From Aradus depressus (Eukaryota > Arthropoda > Insecta > Hemiptera > Aradidae), in the NCBI GenBank assembly GCA_963662175.1, contig OY759227.1, positions 7,410,501 to 7,474,500 of the forward strand: a stretch of 64,000 nt of DNA, given 5' to 3'. Position numbers and translations under genes: made by a program. The notes beneath the pieces are model-generated. The model was not told the origin of the DNA. It did no database searches and was given only the letters and a program-made list of their open reading frames with translations. Shown in pieces: positions 11,420-21,288 of this stretch. The first letter of the stretch is position 1. Every line of letters starts with the position of its first letter.

Positions 11420-11654
11420 TGTAAAGGCTGGCCTCACAGCTGGAACCCTACAGCATTGTTATAGGTTGTGTTCTAATTGATTATTGTATTTCGTTTTCTA
11501 CTACGTTGAAGAAACGTGAAATTTAATTCTTTTATTACAGGTAAACATCCTACATATATCAATGTATGTTTACTGTGTTTAAATATTGTATCTTAATATT
11601 GTTTGTTTGTACTTTTATTACAGAATAAAATCACGTTGAAAAAAACATCTTACA
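11420..11654 (+). repeat. 5' LTR of G
   Basis: 235 bp, TG...CA. It inserted in the TA microsatellite at the end of F's LTR. Confidence 0.9.
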
Positions 11655-11685
11655 AATTAAATTTCAAGATTTCAACTGGTAGAAG

Positions 11686-12836
11686 ATGGCTCAGCTTTAT
11701 TTTCAAGTTGTGAAGAAAACCCAGGACTTTGTAATCCAAGGTATTTCTATTGATAAGAAGTTGTAGTATGTTTTACCAGACGAATTTAAGAGTTTAAAGT
11801 TTCACACGATGTTATCAAGAAAAAAATCAATTCAAAATGCAACAGCTGTTATAAAAAATATAAATGGTTATAGAACAATTGCTGTGAAGGTTGACGATGA
11901 TATTCGAAAGGAATATTTTGATGAGGCGGAGAATGTTTGTTTTCAGGAATTTCCTTTGGAAGAATATCTTCCTATTCCGGAACCTCGAACTACCGGACCT
12001 CAACAAAATGACTTAGAAGAGAGAATTAGAAGTTTAGAGCATCAGTTAAAACTTCATTCCACTCAAGACGAAAAAAAATTACAACACATTGAGAATTAAT
12101 TTATTTTAGACAAATTCGAGAAGAGACAATATGATTCTGCGGCATGGTTAGGTAGATTTGAAGACGAATGTCACCGGTTCCAGATTGACTTGGATAGTGT
12201 TAAAATTCAGGCTCTACGCTTCTTCGTCGTTGGCCCAGCAAAAGACTGGTATGAAACTAATTTAAGGAAGATTGGTCTAACAGCTTCTTGGAAAATGTGG
12301 AAGGAATCTTTTTTGAACGTTTTTGTTGATAAAGGTTGGTTTATTGTTAAAAAAGCTTTCAGCTACAAATATTTGGGGGGATCCTTAATTGATTACGCGC
12401 TCACAAAAGAGAAATTATGCCTCGAAGTAGAACCCAACGGAACTGAACTATCCCGGATCAATCAGATAGTTATTGGTTTGCCAATTGAAGCGCAAGACGA
12501 GCTGGATAGAGAAGAGATAACTAGGGTAGATAAGATATATGCAGAACTACGGAAGTTGGAGGATGCTTTTGCTAGAAAAAAAAAGAAAAGCCGGCAAGTC
12601 CGAAGTTGATAAAAAAATCCATTCCAAATTCTTATCACAAAATTGAACCTCAACGGAGACAACCGTGTCCTAATTGTGCGGTCCTTGGTTTTCCGAATCG
12701 TTACCATCCGATAGCTGAATGTCGTAACAAACATTTCATAACTGAAAAACAAAAATCGACTATGCCTGGACATTCTACGAATCTTAACGAATTTGAGGCA
12801 CTGAAAATTGATCTTGCTAACAACAATTTAAACTAG
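11686..12836 (+). pseudogene. gag of element G
   Basis: The first ATG (MAQLYFQ) is stopped after 26 codons by TAG at 11764. The frame resumes to 12099, meets TAA, continues from about 12100 as a capsid-type region (AAWLGRFEDECHRFQ, then WKMWKESFLNVFVDKGW, typical of arthropod Gypsy capsids), shifts frame near 12580, and ends with a zinc-knuckle-like motif CPNCAVLGFPNRYHPIAEC (C-x2-C ... H-x4-C). The protein would form the particle and bind RNA. At least two stops and one frameshift make it inactive. Confidence 0.8.
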
Positions 12837-12854
12837 ATAGCCGGGCGGAATTAG

Positions 12855-15800
12855 ATCCGTTGATAAAATTAACCGTAATTATTAACGACAAATTCAAATT
12901 AAAAGCTCTTTATGATTGCGGCTCTAATGTCACATTAATTAACCAACGAATTGCTGATTTGCTAAAGTTGAAATTAATAGAACAAAAGAATGTACTCAAA
13001 ACGATCAGCGGACCTAATTTCACTTCAGCCCGGGCTACAATTATGCTTCGTATTGGAAACATAACAGATTCCCTAACAACTTACGTTGTCAAAAATGATA
13101 ATTTCTTCTATGATATTTTACTTGGTATCGATGCTATTAAGAAATTTAAGTTGGTTCAATATGACAATTTACGCATTTGCCAGCGCATGGATAGCGGCAA
13201 ATTGATAGATCTACAGGGAGACCGATCCAATAGTGATCAGAAATTTTTTTTTCAACGATCAAATGATGACCAGATACAGATCCCAAATGATACTGAAGAT
13301 TTTGATGAATATATTGAGTTAAATTTCAATGAAAATTTAAATACATGCGAATTTGAAGCTGACTTACAGCATATGGATGATAATGATAACAAACGAACGA
13401 TTTTACGACTTTTAGAAGACTATAGGCACCTGTTTGCCAAAGACAAATTCGATATTGGCAAAGTGCGATCGAAAGAAGCAGAGATAAAACTACTTAGAGA
13501 CGAATATGTCACTTCTCGCCCATATAAATGTTCGATCCCAGATGATGAAGAAATAAGGACTCAAATCAAGAAATTATTACATGCGGGAATTATTGAGGAA
13601 TCTGATTCTCCATTTGCTTCTCCTGTTAACCTTGCGTACAAGAAAGATGATGGGAGAAGATCTCGTTTATGTATCGACTTCATTGGTGGTACCAGAATGT
13701 TTTCCATTTCCTACGATCCAAGATGTGATCGACAAAGTTGTCAATTGTGAATATTTTACAGTTTTAGATATCAACTCTGCGTTCTGGTGTATCACACTGA
13801 AATTGCAAGATCAAGAAAAGACTTCTTTTGTCACAAAATATGGAAAGTTTATGTTCCGGGTTCTTCCCTTTGGTCTTAAGAATGCACCAGCAATATTCCA
13901 AAGAATATTATCAAATATTATCCGAAGAAATAATTTAGATGAATTTTGCGTTAACTACATAGATGATATTTTGATTTTCTCCCGAACTTGGGAAGATCAT
14001 CTTGAACATATTGAAAAATTCTTACAGGTTATTGACGCTGAAGGTTTTAAGTTGAAACTTGTCAAATTTTTGTTCGCAGCGAAATCAGTAAAATATCTGG
14101 GGCATGTCATTTCAAAGAATAAGGTTTCGCCAGCACAAGGGAATTTGTTCTCGATCCAAAACCTTCAACGGCCTTCTGATAAGACTGGTGTGCGTAGTAT
14201 TCTGGGTTCCATAAACTTTTATTTGAAGTATATTGAAAATAGTACTCAGAAAATGGAACCACTACATCGGTTATTGCGGAAAGATGTCAGATTTAAATGG
14301 TCTGATGATTGTGAACGGACCTTCAATATGATCAAGGATTATCTGTGCTCCACACCCACTCTAGCCATTTATGATATTGAGAAGCCCGTCTTCATAGAGA
14401 CAGATGCCAGCTACAAAGGTATCGGTGCCACGCTGAAACAACCACAAGAAGACGGAATCCTACATCCTGTAGCCTATTACTCGCGAAAGCTTTCGAATAA
14501 AGAAAAACGATTGGACGTTATTCACTTGGAATGCAAGGCCATTAAGGATGCAATAAAGTTTTGGCAATATTACTTAATTGGGCGTCATTTTACTGTCTGC
14601 AGTGATCACAAACCGTTAGAAAATTTAAGGACAAAAGCCAGAACTGATGAAATCCTTGGAGACTTAATTCTTTATTTATCACAATTCGACTTCAATATTA
14701 TATATAAAAAAGGCAAAGAAAATATTCTCGCGGACCTATTGTCCAGAAATCCGGTCCTTGAATATTTCGAGAATGAAGATGCGATCCAGGTTGTAAACTT
14801 AATAGATCTACCTACTATATTAGAGGACCAAGCTGGACATCTTTCTGATTTGAAAACTGCTAAAAATATAGAGTTTAAACAAGGTATAATGCTTAAGAAA
14901 TTAAAAGAAAAGTCAAGGATTTTTGTTTCTCCGACCTTAGGTCACGAAATAGTTGAACTTGTGCATCACCATTATGGTCATATCGGTCCAGCACATATGA
15001 TCGCTACGATCAGACCACATTATTACTTCAAGGGTCTCAACCAAGCTATACATGCCTTCTGTAAGACTTGTAAGATTTGTATTGAAAACAAGGTTCGTCG
15101 TAGTCGTGCTATCGGCCTCCTCTCGCAAATGGGTCCTGCTACAGAACCTTTTCAAATCATGTCCTTAGATAGTGTAGGAGGATTTGCGGGGAACCGTTCT
15201 CCCAAACGATTTATGCATATCTTGGTAGATCATTTCACCAGATATGCGTGGATTTCCACCACAAAGGGTCAAAATGCCCAAGACTTCATAAATTTACTTT
15301 CTCCGATTGCAAAACAGAATAATATTTCGATACTCTTAGCTGATCAATATACTGGTATCAATTCTACCGCTTTTAAAACCTATTTAGACAAAGCAGGAAT
15401 ACATATCGTATTTACTTGCGTTGATCACCCTGAATCTAATGGACTCAATGAACGCTTAAATCAGACATTGGTAAATCGCCTCCGATGTAAAATAAACAAT
15501 GCTAATCGAAGAGCCTGGTCAACCCTTGCACAGGAATGTGTCGCCGAGTACAACGATACAACTCATAGTTCCACACAGTTTGCTCCATCATATCTACTAC
15601 TTGGGACGAAACCTACGATCTCACCTCTTCCAGATAACAGCAAAACGACGCTACAGGAAGACCGCAAACTAGCTTTCCAGAATTCTATGAAAAATTTTCA
15701 GGTTAATAAGAACCGTGTAGATAAGAATCGGCGTCAGCATACTTTTAACGTTAATGATTTAGTCTATATCGAGAATGGTAGTAAATTGAATCGTACTAAG

Positions 15801-15962
15801 TTGGACCCAGTTCGAATTGGGCCTTTTCCCATTATCAGACGGATTTCACAGTCCTTTTATGAAGTTGCTTGTGAAAAAAAAAAGAGGGTTTCCAATTTCT
15901 TCCACTCCAGTAAGCTGTTTCCCTTTACCCCGCGCGAAGCGTCTTCAGGGGGGGAGGTGTAA
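12855..15962 (+). pseudogene. pol of element G: protease, RT, RNase H, integrase
   Basis: Protease comes first (ALYDCGSNVTLI, with DCG in place of the usual DSG/DTG, and DILLGIDAI). RT follows, with its polymerase centre NYIDDILIF near 13950. RNase H has FIETDASYKGIG and CSDHKPLENL. The integrase zinc domain is HHHYGHIGP...FCKTCKIC; its core Asp residues lie in SLDSVGGF and LLADQYTG, and its Glu in HPESNGLNERLNQ. A C-terminal GPFPIIRRIS domain ends at a glycine run that overlaps the polypurine tract. A frame change near 13680, with loss of a few codons of RT after RLCIDF, splits it into two frames (12860-13750 and about 13670-15962). The second frame, nearly 790 codons, is otherwise open. Confidence 0.9.
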
Positions 15963-16192
15963 AGGCTGGCCTCACAGCTGGAACCCTACAGCATTGTTAT
16001 AGGTTGTGTTCTAATTGATTATTGTATTTCGTTTTCTACTACGTTGAAGAAACGTGAAATTTAATTCTTTTATTACAGGTAAACATCCTACATATATCAA
16101 CGTATGTTTACTGTGTTTAAATATTGTATCTTAATATTGTTTGTTTGTACTTTTATTACAGAATAAAATCACGTTGAAAAAAACATCTTACA
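15946..16192 (+). repeat. Polypurine tract and 3' LTR of G
   Basis: The tract CAGGGGGGGGAGG-like purine run ends at 15957 and the LTR (15958-16192) follows directly. The integrase frame stops inside the first three LTR bases, an economical overlap. Confidence 0.85.
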
Positions 16193-16287
16193 TATAGTTA
16201 GTGAAATTAGACAATATCTTAAATAAACAAGTTTTATTTTATTTTTTCAAGTCCATTGGAATTATTTCACAATATCTCAGCAATAAT

Positions 16288-16577
16288 GTCAGTTTTCATT
16301 ACGAGCAAAGGTGTATGCATTTTCCATTGCCTTTAAGAAAATTGTAAAAAAAGCAAAAGGTGTGTCACGAGCTTCATTGAGACATTTTATTTCTTTGGAA
16401 GATTACGAATTATTTGATTCTACATTAATGTTTACATCTATGAGAAGTATAAGGTCATACAAGCATATACTGTACACCATCGATCAAAATAAATTGGCAC
16501 TAAATCCATTCGATGACAAGCGGCACATTCTTGAAGATGGCATATCTACTCATGCTCATGGACATTTTTTAAACTAA
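16288..16577 (+). pseudogene. Maverick PolB C-terminal fragment (element D)
   Basis: About 95 codons match the last part of the type B polymerase at 21289-24857 but are clearly divergent: a K-x-Y motif in LRAKVYAF, then KKIVKKAKGVSRASL, and the family's C-terminal signature DDKRHILEDGISTHAHGH (compare SVDDKRIILSDGIHTLAHGH in Maverick A). Everything upstream is missing; element G's end lies 95 bp to the left. It marks an older Maverick, here called D, into which Maverick A appears to have inserted. Confidence 0.8.
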
Positions 16578-16768
16578 TTTACTTTTCCGCCTCTAACTTG
16601 TGAAGTAACTACTGAGTGGACCCCCGAATTACTAGAAGAATTTCAAGATTGTCTAAAAATGATATGCAGATACATATGATGAAGAAAATGTGTAAAGTTC
16701 ATTCTGTCCCTAAATTTCCTCTGCCATCGGCGGTCCACATTTCATCCCACCTCAGTAGGTAAGAAAGG
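16578..16768 (+). other. Element D remnant next to Maverick A
   Basis: 191 bp without a gene. A phrase TAGGTAAGAAAGGC at its right end (16756-16769) recurs inside A's terminal repeat near 16831-16844, which blurs the exact left border of A. No clean 6-bp target duplication for A is seen. Confidence 0.4.
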
Positions 16769-17050
16769 CTCGCTACGTCAAAGCGAAAGCACATTTGAGG
16801 AAGTTGTGGGGGTGGATAAGAGAGGTGGGTAGGTAAGAAAGGCCGGTCCTGGGCCAAGGGCTACTGCGCAAGTTCATGGCCACCACAGCAGCCAGCTCCC
16901 ACAACATTAGATGGCCTTGATTATGTAATAGGAAATATCAGGCGTACTCAGACCCAGCCCCTCTGTACTTCCCCATATCAAATCCAGTTATAAGACCCAG
17001 CTAAAATAAAAAAAAATAAAAAAAGCATAGAACAAATGAGACATTAACAA

Positions 17051-18001
17051 TCACACTAAATCTGATGAGCGGATCCAGGTTTTTTCGGGGAATCCCATCC
17101 ATTTCACATACAGGTTTTTGCCTTTTCTTCGCAGAACTTTTTCAATAAGATAGATTTCATGATCATGCACATGCTGCAGCTCTTGTTCATAAAATCCACC
17201 TTGTATATCTTCCTTATTCACATCTTGAAGAAGGTATGTGGGCGGGTTGGTAAAACGCACCTTGACGATTCTAAATATTTCGGGTGAAAACTGAGCTAGG
17301 TAAGCTTTTGAAAATGCATTGCGCAATTTAGATACCCGTACATAATCCTCTATTTTGAATTTAGGCTTGGTACTGGTAGCTGGGGCAGTATAAATAGTCG
17401 CAAGAACTTCATTTTGTACATCCTTATTCTCAACAACTTTTGTGGGGGTGGTATGTATTGTTCTATGTGGCGTATTATTATATGTTGAAAGCAAACCGGG
17501 CAGCAGGTCGACAAATTTATGATTTCCATTCAAGGTAAACATTTTCCACATTTGTCCTTTTAAGGTGAGGTTAAAGCGCTCAACAATGCTAGCTTTTTTA
17601 CCCGAGTACGTTGAATAATGATGAATATTGTACTTCTTCATTAGATTCTGAAATATTGAGTTGTAGAATTCGCGTCCTTCATCTGTATGTAATGGATGGG
17701 GCACCCGTTTACTGCTGCTAAATATACTCTCTAGAGCCTTTGTTACCTCCGGCCCTGTTTTTCGTTTCAGAGGTATTGCCCAGGCATATTTTGAAAATCC
17801 GTCTATCACTGTCATTATGTACCTAAATCCCTTATTGATTCGCCAATAAGGCACCATTTCTACAAGGTCAGCCTGCCAAGTGTCATCCACTCCTTTCAAA
17901 AGCACCCTGCACCTAGGGTAATTAACTCGAGCAGGTTTATGTAGTTCGCTGACAACAATCTCCCTCGGAGTTAGAGGTTTTGAAAGTATATTCCCAGTCA
18001 T
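17051..18001 (-). CDS. Retrovirus-like integrase with chromodomain, left copy
   Basis: 316 aa, MTGNILSKPLTPRE onward. The core has the first Asp in WQADLVEM, the second in LHTDEGREF and the Glu in SIVERFNLTLKG. A C-terminal region (KIEDYVRVSKLRNAF, then FTNPPTYLLQDV) precedes a chromodomain-like end (EIYLIEKVLRRKGKNLYVKWMGF...W). It would cut and join the element's ends. It differs from the right copy (32102-33052) by two residues seen: Ile for Thr in RYIMTV and Leu for Arg in RFNLTLKG, the latter next to the catalytic Glu. No HHCC domain is recognised in front. Being inside the terminal repeat, it exists twice per element. Confidence 0.93.
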   Translation of the reverse strand: MTGNILSKPLTPREIVVSELHKPARVNYPRCRVLLKGVDDTWQADLVEMVPYWRINKGFRYIMTVIDGFSKYAWAIPLKRKTGPEVTKALESIFSSSKRVPHPLHTDEGREFYNSIFQNLMKKYNIHHYSTYSGKKASIVERFNLTLKGQMWKMFTLNGNHKFVDLLPGLLSTYNNTPHRTIHTTPTKVVENKDVQNEVLATIYTAPATSTKPKFKIEDYVRVSKLRNAFSKAYLAQFSPEIFRIVKVRFTNPPTYLLQDVNKEDIQGGFYEQELQHVHDHEIYLIEKVLRRKGKNLYVKWMGFPEKTWIRSSDLV

Positions 18002-18069
18002 GTTGCATGATACTACTAGTAGTACAACACTCGCCTCAGTTCAATTTAAGCAATGAGGGCTCGGGGGTT

Positions 18070-18229
18070 TTAGTTAGCATATTTTGACAGTTCTCGGTGT
18101 AAGTACTGCATTGTCACATACCCAGCATTATCATATTTCTTGACAATTTGAGCCAATTCTCTCTGAAGATAGCTAAGAGTGACTACATCGTTCCCATCTA
18201 TAGGAGTGCTGACATTTACAAGTAGTTTT
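18070..18229 (-). pseudogene. Fibre-like gene 3' end carried in left repeat
   Basis: Exact counterpart of the last 53 codons of the gene at 31479-32033, ending at the inner border of the repeat. It has no start of its own, so it is a passenger created by the repeat extending into the gene. Confidence 0.85.
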
Positions 18230-18380
18230 TAGCGCGTCTAGGAAGAGGGGTATGTCGCAAGAACTGGGCGCATCTATATTTCCGCCATGGCTTAGCGCAT
18301 CTTATTTAAGAAGAGGTATGTCAAAAGTAGCGCTTACGCAGGACGCGTTATCCTTGCTAATATATAACTCTGACACAACC

Positions 18381-18388
18381 TATATAAA
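18381..18388 (+). promoter_or_regulatory. TATA box of small spliced gene
   Basis: TATATAAA with a TTAGT initiator-like site about 32 bp downstream (18413) and the ATG at 18436. The related gene at 55335 has the same arrangement (TATATAAA at 55268, TCAGT at 55300). Confidence 0.6.
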
Positions 18389-18435
18389 AGCGGTTTATTC
18401 TTTGAAAGAGTATTAGTAACAATCAATACACGAAC

Positions 18436-18901
18436 ATGGAAACAAGCACGGAAATTGAGGTAGATAAAGCAATAACTATGTGCACAAAAAAAAATGGGAA
18501 ATCATGTATACGCTAATAACTTCTTAATTTTAGATACATTCTCTGGTGCAAAATTTGAACGCTCTAAAAACCGAATTTGTGCCTATATCGGATCTAACTG
18601 TAGACGAGGAATATCAAATAATAGCGCTAAAAAAAATTGATACCCTATACGGCCCCAGTATCATTGCAGCATTTTCGGATGGCGATATGGTGAAATCAAT
18701 TTTTCTACCTAAGCGATATACAGAAATTTTCACTGCGGAAAATCTGGACGCAGCTGCTGGTAAAAATAATAAAAATATCTGTACATATATAACCATTGCC
18801 AAATTTTTGCTAAGTTTTGTTTTTCTCCTTTAGGTAAACTCAAATTTCGATATCAAGGGCGCAAGACGAATCGGGAACACTTATTCGAATTTGGAGCCTA
18901 A
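18436..18901 (+). CDS. Small three-exon Maverick accessory protein, copy 1
   Basis: Exons 18436-18459, 18534-18759 and 18834-18901 join in frame to 105 codons. Introns are 74 bp each with GT...AG ends. The body reads FVPISDLTVDEEYQIIALKK, then a Tyr-Gly-Pro-Ser-Ile turn and the signature FLPKRYTEIFT; the last exon gives KLKFRYQGRKTNRE. Four further copies occur (33487-33922, 36328-36745, 51820-52209, 55335-55719), sharing intron positions and phases. No named family is recognised. The short alternating-strand pattern ending in a basic segment suggests a small OB-fold or nucleic-acid-binding protein, which is inference. This copy is the only one fully intact. AATAAA follows at about 18991. Confidence 0.8.
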
Positions 18902-19068
18902 TATGAAGAGAAAATGAAAGCATCGACAATTTTTGTGAGGCTTGCATTAATCGGGGAGACTGAATTTGTAATTGTTTATTGCCATTTTTAAAAATAAATA
19001 ATATTCAATAAAACGGTAGTTTTTTTTTGATCCAAGACATAGCTGCAAAAGAGCTCTCTGGTAGTAGG

Positions 19069-19389
19069 CTATACGCCCCCGCTAAAAGAAATGTGTGTGT
19101 GTGTGTGTGGCTGTAAAAAAAGGTGTAGCGCCACTTTAGCAGTCAAGGTGGAGTCAATAAGGAACTGAGTAATAAACATTGCATTCATGGAACAGGAACT
19201 CTGAGGTATAATGTCAGGGTCTCGTTTATGTAAGTAAACCAGCCAAGAGGGGAAAAAAAATTGTTCCTCAATTGCAAGGCAATTAACATCTCCCCCAATA
19301 CAAATTTTTAAAACCCCCAAATTTTGCGATATCACAACCGGGAAAAATTTGTTTGTGCGTAGCTCGTTTTGCTGAACACAGTGATACAA
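19069..19389 (-). CDS. Hypothetical 106-aa protein
   Basis: A frame between the small spliced gene and the zinc-ribbon gene. Its middle (IGGDVNCLAIEEQFFFPSW, then YLHKRDPDIIPQSSC) looks protein-like, while its end is a (TG)n-derived Thr-His run, suggesting the true end is damaged. It has no match I can name. It may be a decayed accessory gene or chance. Confidence 0.3.
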   Translation of the reverse strand: MYHCVQQNELRTNKFFPVVISQNLGVLKICIGGDVNCLAIEEQFFFPSWLVYLHKRDPDIIPQSSCSMNAMFITQFLIDSTLTAKVALHLFLQPHTHTHISFSGGV

Positions 19390-19416
19390 AAGCTATTTAT
19401 TATAAAAGCTATTTTA

Positions 19417-19740
19417 TTATAAAATTAACATATAGCGCTCCCTCATTGCCCGGTCCGTCAGTATTTCGGCAAGCTCGGTATCACACTTGGGGCACCACCG
19501 GATGACATCGTCATGGATCTCTGTTAATTCAGCGTCACAGGTGGAGCATTTGTACTGTTTATAAAAATACAGTATCTCATCATCTTTGTGGCATGTTACA
19601 TGGATGCTTGTGGCAGTCATCAAATGCAGCGGAATTTTAGCCGAGCAGCTCTCCCAGATTATGCGCCCCTCGTGCGTTGAATAACGGCAGGTGACACATC
19701 TGTAGGAGGCGCAGCTAATAGTAGGCTCAATATAAGGCAT
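19417..19740 (-). CDS. Zinc-ribbon protein
   Basis: 107 aa. Three Cys pairs are visible: CVTC (about 15-18), CSTC (about 69-72) and CPKC (about 86-89), the last two forming a ribbon of the form C-x2-C ... W-C-x2-C. Single Cys and His residues between may complete a second site. Such proteins often bind DNA or RNA polymerase. It lies just downstream of the dUTPase on the same strand, 88 bp away, and appears intact. No family assigned. Confidence 0.6.
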   Translation of the reverse strand: MPYIEPTISCASYRCVTCRYSTHEGRIIWESCSAKIPLHLMTATSIHVTCHKDDEILYFYKQYKCSTCDAELTEIHDDVIRWCPKCDTELAEILTDRAMRERYMLIL

Positions 19741-19828
19741 TTCTCTGGAAAATTAGAAAAATATTAGAACAATTAAAAGGAGAAAATAAAAAAAGCATCG
19801 TGTTAGAACCAACCTGGTAATTGAAAAA

Positions 19829-20577
19829 TTAATAGCCCGTTGATCCGAACGCACCCCCTCCCCTATCGGTCGAAGAAAGAGACTGAAAAAAAGTTTGCAA
19901 ATAAAGTTATTGCAAATAAATTTTGTGCTGTGTTATGTTGTTGATTTAAGTACCTACCTCAACTTGCTCCAATTTGGAATATGAAATTTTTTCGCAAATT
20001 AGTTGGGCTACAGCGTCTCCTTTTTTGACAATAAAGGGGTTGTCACTATGATTAAATAAAATGATTTTGACTTCGCCACGGTAGTCATTGTCGATTACAC
20101 CTGCTGAAATAATGAGAGCAATGTATATATATGAATGCCCATCTATTCACATTAAGGGTTTATAAATTATACCTCCAACATCCAGAGAGTGTTTTAATGC
20201 CAGGCCTGATCGAGGCGCGATTCGGCCATAACAGTTGTCCGGGACTTGAACCATAATATCGGTCTTAATTATTGATTGCCCCCGTGGTGGGACGATTGCC
20301 TCTTGTGAACTATAAAAATCAATAAACAAAAGTGTGAATAAAAAAAACACTTGTTTGAAGAGTTAAGCGTTTTATATGAAATTAACATAGATTAGCACCT
20401 TCTCAAATCGAAGCCGGCTGAAAATTCAGTCCCTTTCGTGGGAGGATAACCATTCTCAGAAAGTAAAACAAATTTCAAGCTAGCAGAGATATTATATTCA
20501 AGTTGAATACTCACTAGGCAGGGTGTGGTGGTGTAGACTGAGGGCGAAGACAAGGCCTCTATTATATATGCAGTCAT
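19829..20577 (-). CDS. dUTPase with three introns
   Basis: Trimeric dUTPase, which turns dUTP into dUMP and keeps uracil out of DNA. Exons (minus strand) 20399-20577, 20173-20309, 19958-20103 and 19829-19882 join in frame, 171 codons. Introns are 89, 69 and 75 bp, all GT...AG with pyrimidine-rich 3' ends. All five family motifs are present: 1, AGFDLR; 2, GRIAPRSGLALK; 3, GVIDNDYRGEV; 4, KKGDAVAQLI; 5, DRGGGGAFGSTG-type glycine loop at the C-terminus. Length is normal for the family. The first exon's N-terminus is unsure: ATG at 20577 is the only in-frame one, but a TATA/initiator pair lies inside it. The gene appears fully functional. Confidence 0.9.
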
Positions 20578-20650
20578 GCGCTTCCTTATCCGGGAGCTCG
20601 AGGCTAAATGTGCATATATAAAGGGGCCTTCTATCCATTGCAGTCAACTC
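20538..20650. promoter_or_regulatory. Divergent promoter between dUTPase and polB
   Basis: On plus, TATATAAAG at 20615-20623 is followed about 28 bp on by TTGCAGTCAACT, an initiator-like site for the polB side. On minus, TATATAATAG (about 20556-20565) is followed 30 bp on by CCTCAGTC, a good TCAGT initiator. Two opposed core promoters thus serve a replication-related gene pair. Confidence 0.55.
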
Positions 20651-20659
20651 ACAGTTCTT

Positions 20660-21288
20660 TCTACAACTGCCCACACAAGCACACTCCGGGAAGGTAAGAT
20701 GAAATTTCTTCTTTGATCTTTAAGAAAGGAACCTCTCTTAAAAAGGGGCCCCTCTTAACTTTACATGCGAAATGTATTCTGTTTTAACATCAATGATTTC
20801 AAATTTTTGTTGCATAGAAAGTACAGTTAATTAGCGGTTTAACTTTTCATGCAATAAATCCACGGCGCTCGGAGCCGGGATTAAGGCCATTGCTTAATTC
20901 ACCCTCTTCTTTTATCTGTTATAGATGGCCGAATTTAAACAAGTCTTCTTTGTTTTAATTTGTGATTTTTTTTTTGTAATTAATTGTTTTCTTTATTATT
21001 TCTAGGAAAATTACATCTTATATTTAAGGGGAGGCAAGCCTTATCATATAAGATTATTTTTGAATAATTTTAGTCCCCCTTGACCCCCCGCGCGCCTATA
21101 TATAAGCTTTTTTTGTCTGTTTATTATTATTATCATTGTGTTGTGGATGTGTGAACATCAATCTATAGCTGGTGAAATTTTTATTATTATATATCATATT
21201 TTGAAAGTCGGATTAAGCATTTGTCACTATACGGCGGATAGCGCTTGAGTCTCGTTATCTAATAACATCGCCTCTCTTTGACACAGCC
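20660..21288 (+). other. polB leader, probably spliced
   Basis: No frame. A likely donor (CGGGAAG followed by GTAAGATG, near 20694) and several TTTCTAG-type acceptors (near 21004) suggest a 5' untranslated exon and a leader intron before the polB ATG at 21289. The sequence TATATATAAGC near 21098 could be an alternative TATA box. Confidence 0.35.

Larger units (their letters stand above)
11420..16192 (+). mobile_element. Gypsy LTR retrotransposon G
   Basis: LTRs of 235 bp at 11420-11654 and 15958-16192 both start TGTAAAGGCTGG and end CATCTTACA, differing at about one base. TATA lies directly on both sides (11416-11419 and 16193-16196), a 4-bp target duplication. The interior codes gag, zinc-knuckle, protease, RT, RNase H and integrase in the standard Gypsy order. 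The short LTR, 4-bp duplication and integrase type suggest a CsRn1/Mdg3-like lineage, which is inference. Almost identical LTRs with several broken frames suggest it moved as an already defective copy. Confidence 0.92.
16769..18229 (+). repeat. Left terminal inverted repeat of A
   Basis: 1461 bp, reverse complement of 31874-33334 with only a handful of substitutions noticed. It contains a full integrase gene and the last 53 codons of the fibre-like gene. Its outer end (CTCGCTACGTC) does not start with AG as Polinton ends usually do. Confidence 0.92.

Noticed and set aside
16757..16770. Possible target duplication of Maverick A
   Set aside because: TAAGAA/TAATTG and AAGGCT/GAGGCT pairs at the borders are only partial matches; not claimed.
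19091..19108. (TG)n run
   Set aside because: Simple microsatellite; reported only because it distorts the end of the frame at 19069.
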